Shown: piece by piece, positions 1 to 8,397 of the stretch | Layout of the letters: each line of letters begins with the position of its first letter | How positions within the stretch are numbered: position 1 is the stretch's first letter | Origin: JADMJV01 sp964649085 | GTDB taxonomy: Bacteria > Vulcanimicrobiota > Xenobia > Xenobiales > JADMJV01 | Assembly: GCA_964649085.1 (NCBI GenBank) | Contig: CAZYPN010000029.1 | Coordinates: forward strand, 23,620-87,619 | Length of the DNA stretch: 64,000 nucleotides | Reading direction: 5' to 3' | Position numbers and translations under genes: made by a program | Notes under the pieces: model-generated | Seen by the model: only the letters and a program-made list of their open reading frames with translations | What the model was told of the DNA's origin: nothing | The model's database searches: none

Positions 1-426
1 GCCGAGCAACTCACAGGCCAACTGCTCCACTCGTCTCTCAACATTCTGACAAAGGCCCGGCCGCACATCGGACCATCGAAAGCAGTTGTTGTCGAATGGG
101 ACTATCTTGCAGAGAAGGTCCTGCAGAACCCGCGGGTCGCCAGTGTCGAATAGGGCCCCCCGTTCGCTGACAAGGGTTCTGGCGAGCCTGCCGGCTGCCT
201 GTCGAATCGTCGAGAGATTTCTCTTGAACACCCCCGGGCTCAAGCCCGGGAAGACCTTGGATACCCTTCCGACCCGAGTTACGAACTTGAACGCCAGCCT
301 GGCTTCTGTCGGAGAGAAGGCCACAATGCCAACATTGATCAACTCCCCTGCGGCAACGCTGTGCTGATAGCGGAGTAGAGCGTACTCAAAGGGGACTCGA
401 GTCAATTCGCACCTGGACAAGCTCAC
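1..426 (-). CDS. DUF3037 family protein (partial, cut by window edge)
   Basis: The frame is open from a GTG at 426 to the window edge, giving 142 codons. A TTG two codons later (420) has better spacing, 8 bases, from an AAGGAG. The N-terminal part reads EYALLRYQHSVAAGE, then INVGIVAFSP, the signature I associate with DUF3037. Its biochemical role is not known to me. Family members often sit beside HipA-like kinase genes; any such partner would lie left of the window. It is divergent from the TIGR04255 gene, with about 127 bases between. The strand choice rests on the family signature; the opposite frame here has none. Confidence 0.65.
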   Translation of the reverse strand, partial: MSLSRCELTRVPFEYALLRYQHSVAAGELINVGIVAFSPTEARLAFKFVTRVGRVSKVFPGLSPGVFKRNLSTIRQAAGRLARTLVSERGALFDTGDPRVLQDLLCKIVPFDNNCFRWSDVRPGLCQNVERRVEQLACELLG

Positions 427-553
427 CGCTCCTTCGCTGCAGGAATTCAAACATCTTGTCCAGGTCCGGCATCCAGGTCAATAGGCCAGGGTTGAGTTCT
501 TCGGATGTGTAAAGTGTAGTGTAAAGACCTGTTGGGCGAGAGGGTGATCGGAA

Positions 554-1339
554 GTGGGCGACAAGTGGACAAACGCACCTGTGTTTTACACGGTCGCACA
601 ATTGAATTTCAACAAAATCTTGGGGATGGAGAAGTTTATCCCCAAGATCCAAGAACGATTCCGGGTCTTGAATTTTCCCGACTTTCAGTGCGAGACAACG
701 GTCCAGGTCGTCTTGAGCGAATCGGGCAAGGAGCCCCAGGCGAGCCAGTCTTTTCGCTGGAGCTTTCGAAATAGCACTCGCACAGAGGGCTACGTCCTTT
801 TTCCCGACGCCATCTCCTATCACGTCACCAGCTATGAAACTTTTGCCGATTTTTCTCAAAGGGTCCTTCAAGGGTTGCAGGTGGTTCACCAGGAGGTGAA
901 ACTTGCTTATCTGCAGCGAATTGGTCTGCGCTACCTCGATGCGGTAGCCCCAGCTGAGGGCCGCGCCCTGGAGGACTACCTCACACCTGGGTTGTTGGGG
1001 AATAGCGCCTCACTCATCGGCAAATTCAAGCACAGTTTTGCCGAAACCCGGATGGAAACCGAAAGAAGTTGTCTAATCTCTAAAGCGATGGTCGTCGAAG
1101 GCGGTTTGCCAATACCTCAAGAAATGCACCCACTGCAGCTCGAGCTCCCCAAGCGTTTCCGTGGTCTTCGCGGCAAGAACGCTACCCTGGACAATGACTG
1201 CTTCTCCACTGAGCGAATGAGTCTTGAGTCTGAGTTCGATGAACAAGCCTTCTTGGACACGCTCCGCCACTTGAAGGACGGTGTAAACCAGGCCTTTCGA
1301 GCTTCCATTACCGAGTTCGCCCTAAAGGAATGGAGGTAG
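554..1339 (+). CDS. TIGR04255 family protein
   Basis: A 261-residue protein starting at GTG. It has the TIGR04255 layout as I remember it: an N-terminal 'APVFYTVAQLNF' strand, an 'FPDF' turn near residue 40, an 'RIGLRYLD' segment in the middle and a closing 'AFRASITEFALKEW'. The family is sporadic, about 250 residues long and of unknown function, often in accessory DNA. The next gene starts 3 bases after its stop, so the two are almost certainly co-transcribed. No membrane segment or signal peptide is visible. The family call is fairly secure; the function is open. Confidence 0.75.
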   Translation: MGDKWTNAPVFYTVAQLNFNKILGMEKFIPKIQERFRVLNFPDFQCETTVQVVLSESGKEPQASQSFRWSFRNSTRTEGYVLFPDAISYHVTSYETFADFSQRVLQGLQVVHQEVKLAYLQRIGLRYLDAVAPAEGRALEDYLTPGLLGNSASLIGKFKHSFAETRMETERSCLISKAMVVEGGLPIPQEMHPLQLELPKRFRGLRGKNATLDNDCFSTERMSLESEFDEQAFLDTLRHLKDGVNQAFRASITEFALKEWR

Positions 1340-1342
1340 TCC

Positions 1343-1921
1343 ATGAGCCCAGGTGGCCTTTGTCTGGTTGATCCGGAGGACAAAGTTGAAGATACGGTGC
1401 CTTTCCACATGCGCTTCGACGGAACAGGTGCTTGCGGAAACATTGGAGCTTTGGAAACTCACGCTCCCAGGCTCTATGGTTTGGAGGACAGCCCAGCGAG
1501 AGCCGGGCTGCTTCGCTCCCCAGCCGAAGAACTGCAGTATATCCGCCAGCAACTCTGCCTGAATATGTCCGACCTGGCCTCGCTTCTTGGGGTGTCCCGG
1601 CCTACTGCATATGCCTGGTTGGCCGGCGATGAGCCGAAGGAGGACAATTATACGAACATCGTCCGACTCAGTCGCGTGGCGTCGCAGTTCGAGGGGCTCG
1701 ATATCGCCCACCTGGAGCGTTTGATGCGCCGGCCGATTTTCGGCGGTCGCTCCCTGCTGGATAAATTGCGGGCGGCGGAAGACGTTGACGATTGCATCCC
1801 CGTGCTCATAGAACTCGCGGACAGGGAAGCCGCAGCGCGGTCCTCGCCAAAGGGTTCTGGAAAGAGCCCCAACGAGCAGGGGGTTGGCGCTCTGGCAACG
1901 CCCCTCTATGAATCGAGCTAA
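1343..1921 (+). CDS. HTH (XRE-like) DNA-binding protein
   Basis: A 192-residue protein. Residues about 60-98 form a lambda-repressor-like helix-turn-helix: 'YIRQQLCLNMSDLASLLGVS' followed by 'RPTAYAWLAGDEP' with a tryptophan in the recognition helix. The first 55 and last 60 residues match nothing I know. It lies 3 bases after the TIGR04255 gene, and its end overlaps the probable start of the next gene at 1908 by 14 bases, so the three look like one cassette. It could autoregulate the cassette or be a working component. I see no clear operator upstream. Confidence 0.7.
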   Translation: MSPGGLCLVDPEDKVEDTVPFHMRFDGTGACGNIGALETHAPRLYGLEDSPARAGLLRSPAEELQYIRQQLCLNMSDLASLLGVSRPTAYAWLAGDEPKEDNYTNIVRLSRVASQFEGLDIAHLERLMRRPIFGGRSLLDKLRAAEDVDDCIPVLIELADREAAARSSPKGSGKSPNEQGVGALATPLYESS

Positions 1922-2704
1922 GCCAGAAAGTGACCTGGTCGAGGGATACGCTGTGGAGCCAGGGGGGCGTCCTGTCTCAGCCGAGCCTGGGGGCGCTGCA
2001 CCCAGCGGCTGCTGCTGCCCCATTGGCCATCGCCATCTCTCATTCATGTGACATCGCCAACGACTCGGCCAAAGAACCTCAGGTCGAGTTCGTATTGGGA
2101 AAGTGGGTGAGCAGAACGGACGGAAATCTGACCCGTGCCAAGAATCCCCGCCTGCTTCACCTGAATGCCACGATGAACGGCCAGGCCAAAGTAGTCGAAC
2201 TCTCGGCCAGGGACAAGTTCTCTATTTCTAAAGAACAACTCGCTTCGCATCTGCCAGATGCAATGACGAACCTGCAGCCTGAAGAACTGCCCATCTTGCA
2301 GGCCTGGTTGGCGGCTCGCTACAAGCGTCAAGCCCTGCCGGGTGCCCTGCAGCACCGACTGCGGCCCATCGTAGACGCGTTAGAGAAGCAAGGCAAGCAA
2401 CATGCCGATGGAGTTCTTGGATATTGGCTGGACTACCAGCCGCGCGAGGAACTCACTGCAAAGAAGAACGCTACGAGCTTTGGATTGCGGTGTATATGTC
2501 AGCGATGTCCCCGATGTTGAGGCCAGAGCAAGAGCCATTGCCGAGGCCATCGAAGTTGTGGCCACCGCAGCTCCCGAAATCGACCTCAGGCAATGTCGGG
2601 CTTTTTCCGACGAGGAATTCACCGCCAGAGACCTGCGAACGATGGTGGAGTATCGGATGGAGCACCTCAGTTTCGCCACCGAGCCCCCCGGGCCGACCCT
2701 CTAA
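1908..2704 (+). pseudogene. third cassette gene, broken by several frame changes
   Basis: One protein appears spread over three frames. It probably starts at ATG 1908 (MNRAKPESDLVEGYAVEPGG), changes frame at a run of six G near 1962-1967, continues with 'LAIAISHSCDIAND' and 'EPQVEFVLGKWV', changes again near 2470 into 'YELWIAVYMS', and again near 2500 into 'DVEARARAIAEAIEVVATA', stopping at 2704. The longest single piece is 1930-2520. An 'SHSCDI' segment is familiar from uncharacterised accessory proteins, but I cannot name the family. Either the gene has decayed or the assembly has small indels; one break is at a homopolymer. It belongs with the two preceding genes. Confidence 0.55.
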
Positions 2705-2715
2705 CCCGTGACCGA

Positions 2716-2877
2716 ATGAAGGGCACCCAGCTGGGGGCCATGGAAGCTGGCCGACTCTGGGAGTCGCCCTTCAAAGACTTCGCCCCCACCGGCCCCGAGG
2801 GTTTGTTCAGCGATGGAGAGGTGGACGATCTGCTGGAACTGCTCGAGCAGGTGCGACGGACGGCCGAGGCGGCCTGA
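2716..2877 (+). pseudogene. possible remnant of a type I restriction R subunit (HsdR) C-terminus
   Basis: A short frame from ATG 2716, 53 residues, containing 'LWESPFKDFAPTGPEGLFSD' then 'EVDDLLELLEQVRRTAEAA'. This resembles the conserved tail of some type I restriction enzyme R subunits (P-F-x-D ... G-P-E-G-L-F ... VD-x-L). Nothing upstream in frame looks like the helicase or nuclease parts, so if the match is right this is only a fossil. It starts 11 bases after the broken third cassette gene. It could instead be a real small protein; the resemblance is from memory only. Confidence 0.35.
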
Positions 2878-2882
2878 GTGAC

Positions 2883-4454
2883 CTAATAGCCATCGGGCAA
2901 TGGGATCACGTGTAGCCAGCCTTGCAAGTACTCCTGACTGGGGGCAGTGCGAGGCAGCACCAGAAGCAGGCACTCTGAAGGCGACTTGGGCGGCGGCCAG
3001 GGCTGAATGCCCGGGTAGCCGGGGGGAAGGCTCCACCCCGTCCGCGCCAACTGTTCGAGCCACTCTTCTTTCTGCTGGCGAGCCCTCAGCGGGGCCCAGG
3101 CAGCCTGGCCGAGTGCCGGGCCAAGCTGCATCCAGGGCTGCCGGGCCTGGGGTCGCCTGCTGTGTAGAAAAGTGGCCAGGGAAAGAAACCCCTCTTCGTC
3201 CAGGACGCTGCCGAGCAGCACCACGGGGCTGTCGGGGTGTTGGTCGCGCCAGGCGTCCACCTGGTTCAAGGCTTGCTCGAACTTGCGGGCCGCATCTCGA
3301 TAACTTTGGGCCACAACCCTTTGAAATTCGAGCTGGGGGACGATCCGGTGTAGCAGGGATAAGGCGGCCAGTCCCGTGGCCAACCTGAGTGCGAGTTGAA
3401 GGGCTGGCCTGCCGGTCCACCAGGCCTGTCGGATCAGGGACAGAACGGCGAACATGCAACCCAGCGGCCCGAGCAGTCCCGGAAAGAGATATCGGCCCTG
3501 ACCATCGTGAACCTGGATTCGTGGCACCAGGTCGCCAAACATGGCCGCGCTGATCAGCAATTGACTGGCCACCAGGACGGCCACAACGGCCATCCAGCGC
3601 CGGGCTTGGTGGCGCTGCGATGGTCCCAGGGTCCGATAGGCCAGGTAGCCCGCCAGCACGAGCCACTCGTCGAAACCGACCAGGCGGTAGTTGACCATCC
3701 AGATGCCCAGGCCCCTCCAGAAGCCCGCGAGGCTCTTGCCCCCATAGAGTGGGGGATCATGCAGCACCTCCCAGACCAACCCGGCCACCTGCAGACTGCA
3801 TGCCAACCAGGCCCACCACCAGCCTGGGGTGAAGCCCGCCCAGCGGCTCCGACTCAGCCACAGCAAGGCGTGGAATACGGGGACCAGAGGGATGAAGGTC
3901 TCCTTGATCCAGCCGACCCCAGACAGCATCAGCAGGGCGATTGCAGGGCAGGTGGGATAGCCGCGCCGAGCCGCCACGGAGAGCTGCCACAGGGCGGCGG
4001 CCACAAACAGCATCGACCAGGCTTCTGAATAGCCGAGCCGCATCCAGGTGATGGCCTGGGGCCCGCAAGTAAAGGCCAGACCGAGCCAGCCCGCCAGCCC
4101 CGAACCCAGCCAGGGTTGGCAGGCCAGAAACACCAAAGACACCGTGGCTGCGCCCAGCAACAATCGCAGGCTGTGGTAGGCCAGGGGAGCCTCTCCAAAG
4201 AGGCCAATTTCCAACCCCTTCAGGGCCCAGGTTCCGGGAAAGAAGCGGGCAAATTCGGGAGAGAGTTGATACTTTCGGAAGGGCAGCATCATCTCCCACA
4301 GATCGGCCCGGTGGTCTTCCCCACAGGCCTGAAGGATGTCCCAGTCGTCCGACAGGACAAACGGGGCCGTGAGAGCTGGACTCACCATCCAAAACAGGCA
4401 AAGGAGCAGCCCGCCCAGGGTGCCGAGGCTCGTGAACTTCCATCCCGTGAACAC
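2883..4454 (-). CDS. GT-C fold membrane glycosyltransferase-like protein
   Basis: A 523-residue polytopic protein. After a first membrane helix (about residues 9-30) comes 'FVLSDDWDI' (D36, D37), the acidic loop typical of GT-C lipid-linked sugar transferases of the PMT/ArnT type, then about ten hydrophobic segments. A C-terminal soluble part of about 130 residues starts with 'DAARKFEQALNQVDAW'. Such enzymes sit in the inner membrane and move a sugar from a polyprenyl carrier to an outside acceptor. The substrate cannot be read from sequence. It is divergent from the desaturase gene, with 76 bases between. Two similar proteins occur at 12987 and 24740. Confidence 0.6.
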   Translation of the reverse strand: MFTGWKFTSLGTLGGLLLCLFWMVSPALTAPFVLSDDWDILQACGEDHRADLWEMMLPFRKYQLSPEFARFFPGTWALKGLEIGLFGEAPLAYHSLRLLLGAATVSLVFLACQPWLGSGLAGWLGLAFTCGPQAITWMRLGYSEAWSMLFVAAALWQLSVAARRGYPTCPAIALLMLSGVGWIKETFIPLVPVFHALLWLSRSRWAGFTPGWWWAWLACSLQVAGLVWEVLHDPPLYGGKSLAGFWRGLGIWMVNYRLVGFDEWLVLAGYLAYRTLGPSQRHQARRWMAVVAVLVASQLLISAAMFGDLVPRIQVHDGQGRYLFPGLLGPLGCMFAVLSLIRQAWWTGRPALQLALRLATGLAALSLLHRIVPQLEFQRVVAQSYRDAARKFEQALNQVDAWRDQHPDSPVVLLGSVLDEEGFLSLATFLHSRRPQARQPWMQLGPALGQAAWAPLRARQQKEEWLEQLARTGWSLPPGYPGIQPWPPPKSPSECLLLVLPRTAPSQEYLQGWLHVIPLPDGY

Positions 4455-4530
4455 CGGGCCGGTTTCTTGGCGTAAGAAATCAATCCTGGCACAACGAGGA
4501 GCGTCCCAAGAGGGCGCGAACGGCCTCTCT

Positions 4531-5532
4531 GTGCCTTCTCAGAAGAACTGGTTACACTCGCTGACGCCTGAAATGCGAGAGGAAATTCGTCGCCTGCACG
4601 AGCTTGACGCTCGCAAGTCGTTGATAAAAATCGCTCAATTGTTGGCTATCTGGGGTCTTTGTGCCTTGCTGGCCTTGAAAGCCGACTCTCACCTGGCCGC
4701 CTTGCCCTGCTATGTCCTCATGGGCTTTTGTTTTCATGGCCTGGGTGTGCTGGCTCACGAAGGAGCCCACGGTAGCCTGTTGGGTTGGGGATGGGTGGAT
4801 CGCCTGGTGGGCTTTTTTTGCGGGTTGCCCATCTCGTTTCCGTGCAATAACTATCGCGCGACCCATCTGCTGCATCACATGTACGAGAACTCGGAACTCG
4901 ACCCGGACAATCTTGAGGCCCAGTTTCCCCATCCCATTCCTCGGGTGCTGGTCTATTATGGCTTCTATCTGGTGGGCATCTACCTTTACGTCGTGCAGTT
5001 AATGCTCACCGGTCCATTTCGCTCCCGCACCTGGAGAGACCGCCTGATCTGTCTGGCGGAGACCCTTTGTCTGTTGGCTTTCTACGGTCTGCTCTGGCGA
5101 ACGGCGTTCGACTATGGTGCTGTGGACACATTGCTGCGTTGTTGGCTGCTGGGCATTCCTTTCGGAGCCTTCATCGCGAATGTCCGGGGTTTGGCAGAGC
5201 ATACCCAGCTCGAGCACGATCGGCCGCCCGATTCACTTCGCTCCACTCGCACTACCCTGAGCCACCCCTTCATTTGCTTTTTCTTCAACAACCAGAATTA
5301 CCACCTCGAACATCACCTGTTTCCCATGGTGCCCTGGTATCATTTGCCGCGCCTGCACAAGTTGCTGTTGCCGATATTTCTCGAGCACGGTGCCTCCATT
5401 TCGTCCCGTGGTTATCTGGAAGGCTTCTGGTCGGGCGTGATCTACGGGCCGCTCACGACCTTTCATTACAATGATCGGCTCGAGCCCGTACGAAATTCAG
5501 CAGGAGCACTCCCTGGCCGACCTGAAAATTGA
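4531..5532 (+). CDS. membrane fatty acid desaturase
   Basis: The protein is 333 residues from GTG 4531. A longer open frame reaches back to 4336 but would overlap the divergent gene, and homology-like sequence begins only after 4531. All three histidine boxes of the membrane di-iron desaturase/hydroxylase superfamily are present: HEGAH (76-80), HLLHH (112-116) and HLEHH (258-262). Two hydrophobic pairs lie between them. Family members insert double bonds or hydroxyls into acyl chains or carotenoids; the substrate is not readable here. A second-box 'THLLHH' and 'NQNYHLEHHLFP' favour an acyl-lipid or acyl-CoA desaturase. Confidence in the superfamily is high, in the substrate low. Confidence 0.85.
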   Translation: MPSQKNWLHSLTPEMREEIRRLHELDARKSLIKIAQLLAIWGLCALLALKADSHLAALPCYVLMGFCFHGLGVLAHEGAHGSLLGWGWVDRLVGFFCGLPISFPCNNYRATHLLHHMYENSELDPDNLEAQFPHPIPRVLVYYGFYLVGIYLYVVQLMLTGPFRSRTWRDRLICLAETLCLLAFYGLLWRTAFDYGAVDTLLRCWLLGIPFGAFIANVRGLAEHTQLEHDRPPDSLRSTRTTLSHPFICFFFNNQNYHLEHHLFPMVPWYHLPRLHKLLLPIFLEHGASISSRGYLEGFWSGVIYGPLTTFHYNDRLEPVRNSAGALPGRPEN

Positions 5533-5536
5533 TGGG

Positions 5537-5935
5537 GTGAGACGGCGGGGCCTGACAATTAGTGAAATGGTGCTGGCCTTCGCGATTCTCATCATCGCGG
5601 TCATCTCTATCGCGTCGTTCGTGGTCACCGTCTATCGCAGTGTCAAAGAAGGCAAATTTCAGTCGGTTGGTAGCAGCCTGGCTCAAAGTGAGCTCGAGCG
5701 GCTGAGGAACGACGCCGAGGCCCTGACCGAGCTCACCCAGAACGCCGCCACCGGCGTCAGCGATAAAACCGTCGACATCGATCAGGTGCCGATTCGCTTC
5801 CATCAGGTGATCACGGCCCAACCGGTGGGATCGATGGGCAACCGGTATTTGCAGGTGGTGGCCACCGTGGAGTGGGAACAGAACGGCCGTCAGCGCAGGG
5901 TCCGCCTCGAAACCTGCTTTCCTCGGCCCGAGTAG
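5537..5935 (+). CDS. type IV prepilin-like protein
   Basis: Reading from GTG 5537 gives a compact prepilin leader MRRRG, then LTISEMVLAFAILIIAV, with the conserved glutamate at mature position 5 and one long hydrophobic helix. That is the class III signal recognised by prepilin peptidase. The body (to residue 132) has no clear domain. An ATG at 5471 would add 22 residues and overlap the desaturase gene; the short leader is the better fit. It converges with the minor-pilin cluster on the other strand (stop-to-stop gap of 6 bases), so it probably supplies another subunit of the same fibre. Confidence 0.7.
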   Translation: MRRRGLTISEMVLAFAILIIAVISIASFVVTVYRSVKEGKFQSVGSSLAQSELERLRNDAEALTELTQNAATGVSDKTVDIDQVPIRFHQVITAQPVGSMGNRYLQVVATVEWEQNGRQRRVRLETCFPRPE

Positions 5936-5941
5936 TTGGAG

Positions 5942-6385
5942 CTACTGGTTGGACTGGGTCCAGGAATCCACTTTCCATCGCCCCCGAACCGTCTGAACCC
6001 GATTCAACATGCACTCGGGATTTGTGGTCACCATGCCCCCTCCCATGGTGGTGAACTTCTGGCGAGTGATCACCCCTCCCACGACTCTTACCTGACCCGC
6101 CAGCAAGGTGTTGCCTTCGCTATAGATCAGCCCCTGGTGATAGGCGTAGCCGGGCAGGCCAAGATTGAGCTGTACGCTGACCGAGGCCACGTTGCCGAAC
6201 AGTGCACCGACGTAGTCGGCTAGAGGTGGGTTGGCTGGAGCGGTTTCGGGGGCGTCAAAGTGATCGATGGCGAGTTCGACCGAACCCACCGACAGACCGA
6301 CCTCATCGGCGGCATCCTGGGTCGAGTTGCAGGCCACGATCAACGCAGCGGTCATTAAAAGTAGGGGCATCCAACGAAGTCTCAT
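5942..6385 (-). CDS. lipoprotein of the pilin cluster
   Basis: The protein is 147 residues. The start at 6385 follows directly after the stop of the preceding gene; an open frame extends further up but overlaps it. A signal peptide (MRLRWMPLLLMTAALIVAC) ends in a lipobox with Cys19 as the lipidation site. The rest is soluble, with no family I recognise. It is the last gene of a three-gene unit with two prepilin-type proteins, so it may help assemble or anchor the pilus, but that is inferred only from position. Confidence 0.6.
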   Translation of the reverse strand: MRLRWMPLLLMTAALIVACNSTQDAADEVGLSVGSVELAIDHFDAPETAPANPPLADYVGALFGNVASVSVQLNLGLPGYAYHQGLIYSEGNTLLAGQVRVVGGVITRQKFTTMGGGMVTTNPECMLNRVQTVRGRWKVDSWTQSNQ

Positions 6386-6386
6386 G

Positions 6387-7685
6387 TTATTGCACCTGGG
6401 GTTGTGGCGTTGCGGTCGGAAGTGGGGTGGCCTGAGCCGGGGGAATGATTTGCGGGGGTAGGGGCGGTGGCACAGGAATGGGCAGCACCATTGGACCGGC
6501 CTGGTTTTCAATCTGATTGTTCATCCCCGCTGCCTGGGCCAGCCATTGTTTGACCTCGGTGCTGAGGCCGGGGTTCAGACTCGTGCCATCGCCGTCCCGC
6601 CACTCCAGGAAGGCTGGCGAGGGGTTGGAGAGCTGCTGCTGATACCATTCGAAGAATCCCACGTGAGCAGGCGCTCCGGGAGGCAGCCGCTGACTCAGTA
6701 GGTAGGGAATCTCCTCGGGCATTTGGGCAAAAAGGTCGCCGACCCCATTTTGTTGCACGACCATGCCGCCGGGTTCATCGGTATCGACATAGGCGGTGGG
6801 ATGAGCCAGCACCACATCGCCCCTGCCGTAGATCAGCACTCCCCGGGGCGTGTTGTCGCGCAGCGAGGACCGCGCCCTTAACAGGGTATGACCGTCGACC
6901 ACCAGTGTGCCTTCGCCGACGACTCCGCCGTGCAACACGGCGTCGCCGGTGATATACACCGTAACTCCGGCCGGGATGTTTAACGGACTGGTCAATTCGA
7001 CGTTGCCCGTAATTCGAGTATTGGTGGTGACGTCACCGTTGCCGGGGATCGAGTTGCTGCCGAAGCTCACCGAAGTCAGCGAGGCGTGGGTGAAGCTCGG
7101 TGTGGACATCTGGCCGTTGTTGCCGAAAATTCCCTCGATGGTGCCGTTGATCGCCCCCGGGGTGGTGTACTGGTGGCTGACAAAGAAGCGTTTGCCCGAT
7201 TCGACATTGTAAGCGTCGCCTGATTCGTTGGTGTGAACATTGCCCTTCGAGCTGCGAGGATCGGCCAGCGAGCGAATGCCATTGACGTAGCCGTGGCTGA
7301 GCACGCGGATAGGGCCCTCGGAGCACAGCCCGTTGAAGGAGTCGGCCTCCAGCGTTAGCGTGACTCGCAGGACCTGCCGTTGACCGCTGGCCATTCCTGT
7401 AGAGACCACCGTGGCTTTGCTGCCCTGGCGAGTAACACTGTAGTTCCAACGCGCTTCGTCGGAGGTTGAACCCGAATCGCTGCCGGCATAGGCCGTATTT
7501 TGCTCCAGCTGGTAGCGGGCCCGATTGACGCCGATTTCCGCAGCGTACAGCGCCCGGTGGCGGTTGTGCAGAGCCGAGACCTGAAACAGGTGCTGGGAGG
7601 CCAGGCTGAGCCCTCCCAGGACGAAGGTCAGAATGACCCCGCTGACGAGCAAGACACTGACGATGGCCATGGCTCTGCGTTTCAT
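6387..7685 (-). CDS. PilX-like pilus assembly protein
   Basis: A 432-residue protein with an N-terminal 'MKRRAMAIVSVLLVSGVIL' hydrophobic helix and 'ALYAAEIGVNRARYQLE' just after it, the pattern of PilX/PilX_N and other minor pilin assembly proteins. The middle is rich in beta-type G/N/T sequence (about residues 130-330), and the C-terminus is a proline-rich tail with 'PVPPPLPPQ'. The start overlaps the preceding pilin gene by 4 bases. Family members sit in the inner membrane and are built into the pilus tip. The function is inferred from the N-terminus and context; the beta-rich part might be an adhesive or surface-exposed domain. Confidence 0.6.
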   Translation of the reverse strand: MKRRAMAIVSVLLVSGVILTFVLGGLSLASQHLFQVSALHNRHRALYAAEIGVNRARYQLEQNTAYAGSDSGSTSDEARWNYSVTRQGSKATVVSTGMASGQRQVLRVTLTLEADSFNGLCSEGPIRVLSHGYVNGIRSLADPRSSKGNVHTNESGDAYNVESGKRFFVSHQYTTPGAINGTIEGIFGNNGQMSTPSFTHASLTSVSFGSNSIPGNGDVTTNTRITGNVELTSPLNIPAGVTVYITGDAVLHGGVVGEGTLVVDGHTLLRARSSLRDNTPRGVLIYGRGDVVLAHPTAYVDTDEPGGMVVQQNGVGDLFAQMPEEIPYLLSQRLPPGAPAHVGFFEWYQQQLSNPSPAFLEWRDGDGTSLNPGLSTEVKQWLAQAAGMNNQIENQAGPMVLPIPVPPPLPPQIIPPAQATPLPTATPQPQVQ

Positions 7686-8305
7686 CGATTCCTCACAGAC
7701 ACGACAAGTTCGAGTTGACTGATGAAATTCTTATCCCAGCGGCGTTCGGCACGAACCCTGGCGAGGAGCATACCGTCCTGGGGCGTTTCGAGAAAAAATG
7801 AGGTAATCCCCCGAGCCACCACCACCGTGGGCACATCGGCGCGATAGACCAGGGCCTGCAAGCGATCCGATTTCACCCGAATCAGTTCCTGATCCGGGCT
7901 GGTATAGCTGAATTCTTTGCTGCACAACTGCCGCTGGTTGGATTGAAAATAAATCAGCAACATTTTGCGCCACACCAGGTCGGTTGTGAACATCCCCAGG
8001 GATACGAAGTCGGCCGCTGCCAGACCAGGGGTATTGGGATGACGTGGGGGTCGAGTGCTGAGAAAAGCACACAGGGTGCTATCTTGGTTGATGACTCGCA
8101 AGGTGCGCGAGTGAGAATAGGCTGCTTCTGAAAAAAGTCGACGAACGCTGGCCAGGGCTTCCTGCTGAGCGGTGGCGTCCTGATCGGCCCGCTTCACCAA
8201 TTTGCTGGTGCGCGCAAACAGTGGGGCCATAAAGCCCAGCAGCAACAGCAGCAGGGAACTGCTGACCATGAGCTCCAGTAAGGTTGCACCCCGTCGAAGG
8301 TTCAC
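7682..8305 (-). CDS. type IV prepilin-like protein (PilW/GspJ type)
   Basis: A 207-residue protein starting MNLRRG|ATLLELMVSSSLLLLLLGF: basic leader, Gly6 cleavage point, Glu at mature position 5, then one hydrophobic helix, as expected for a substrate of prepilin peptidase. The size and the 'SVRRLFSEAAYSHSRTLRV' segment resemble PilW/GspJ-type minor pilins. It is the first gene of the minus-strand unit and overlaps the PilX-like gene by 4 bases. It is divergent from the giant coiled-coil gene with 92 bases between, so this gap should hold both promoters. No pilus ATPase or platform gene is in the window. Confidence 0.7.
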   Translation of the reverse strand: MNLRRGATLLELMVSSSLLLLLLGFMAPLFARTSKLVKRADQDATAQQEALASVRRLFSEAAYSHSRTLRVINQDSTLCAFLSTRPPRHPNTPGLAAADFVSLGMFTTDLVWRKMLLIYFQSNQRQLCSKEFSYTSPDQELIRVKSDRLQALVYRADVPTVVVARGITSFFLETPQDGMLLARVRAERRWDKNFISQLELVVSVRNR

Positions 8306-8397
8306 CTGAACAAGTTAGCACAGAGGTCGCCCCAATACATTCAAGAATCTTTGAGGACTGCACAATAGTCTGGCAAAATCTTGCTGCGGAGAACACC

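Noticed and set aside
86..367. A 93-codon plus-strand frame near the left edge
   Set aside because: The opposite strand carries a recognisable DUF3037 protein; the plus frame has no motif.
2701..4028. Open frames on both strands across the first GT-C gene
   Set aside because: They are Pro/Gly/Arg-rich frames typical of GC-rich DNA; only the 523-residue frame shows membrane helices and the SDDWD loop.
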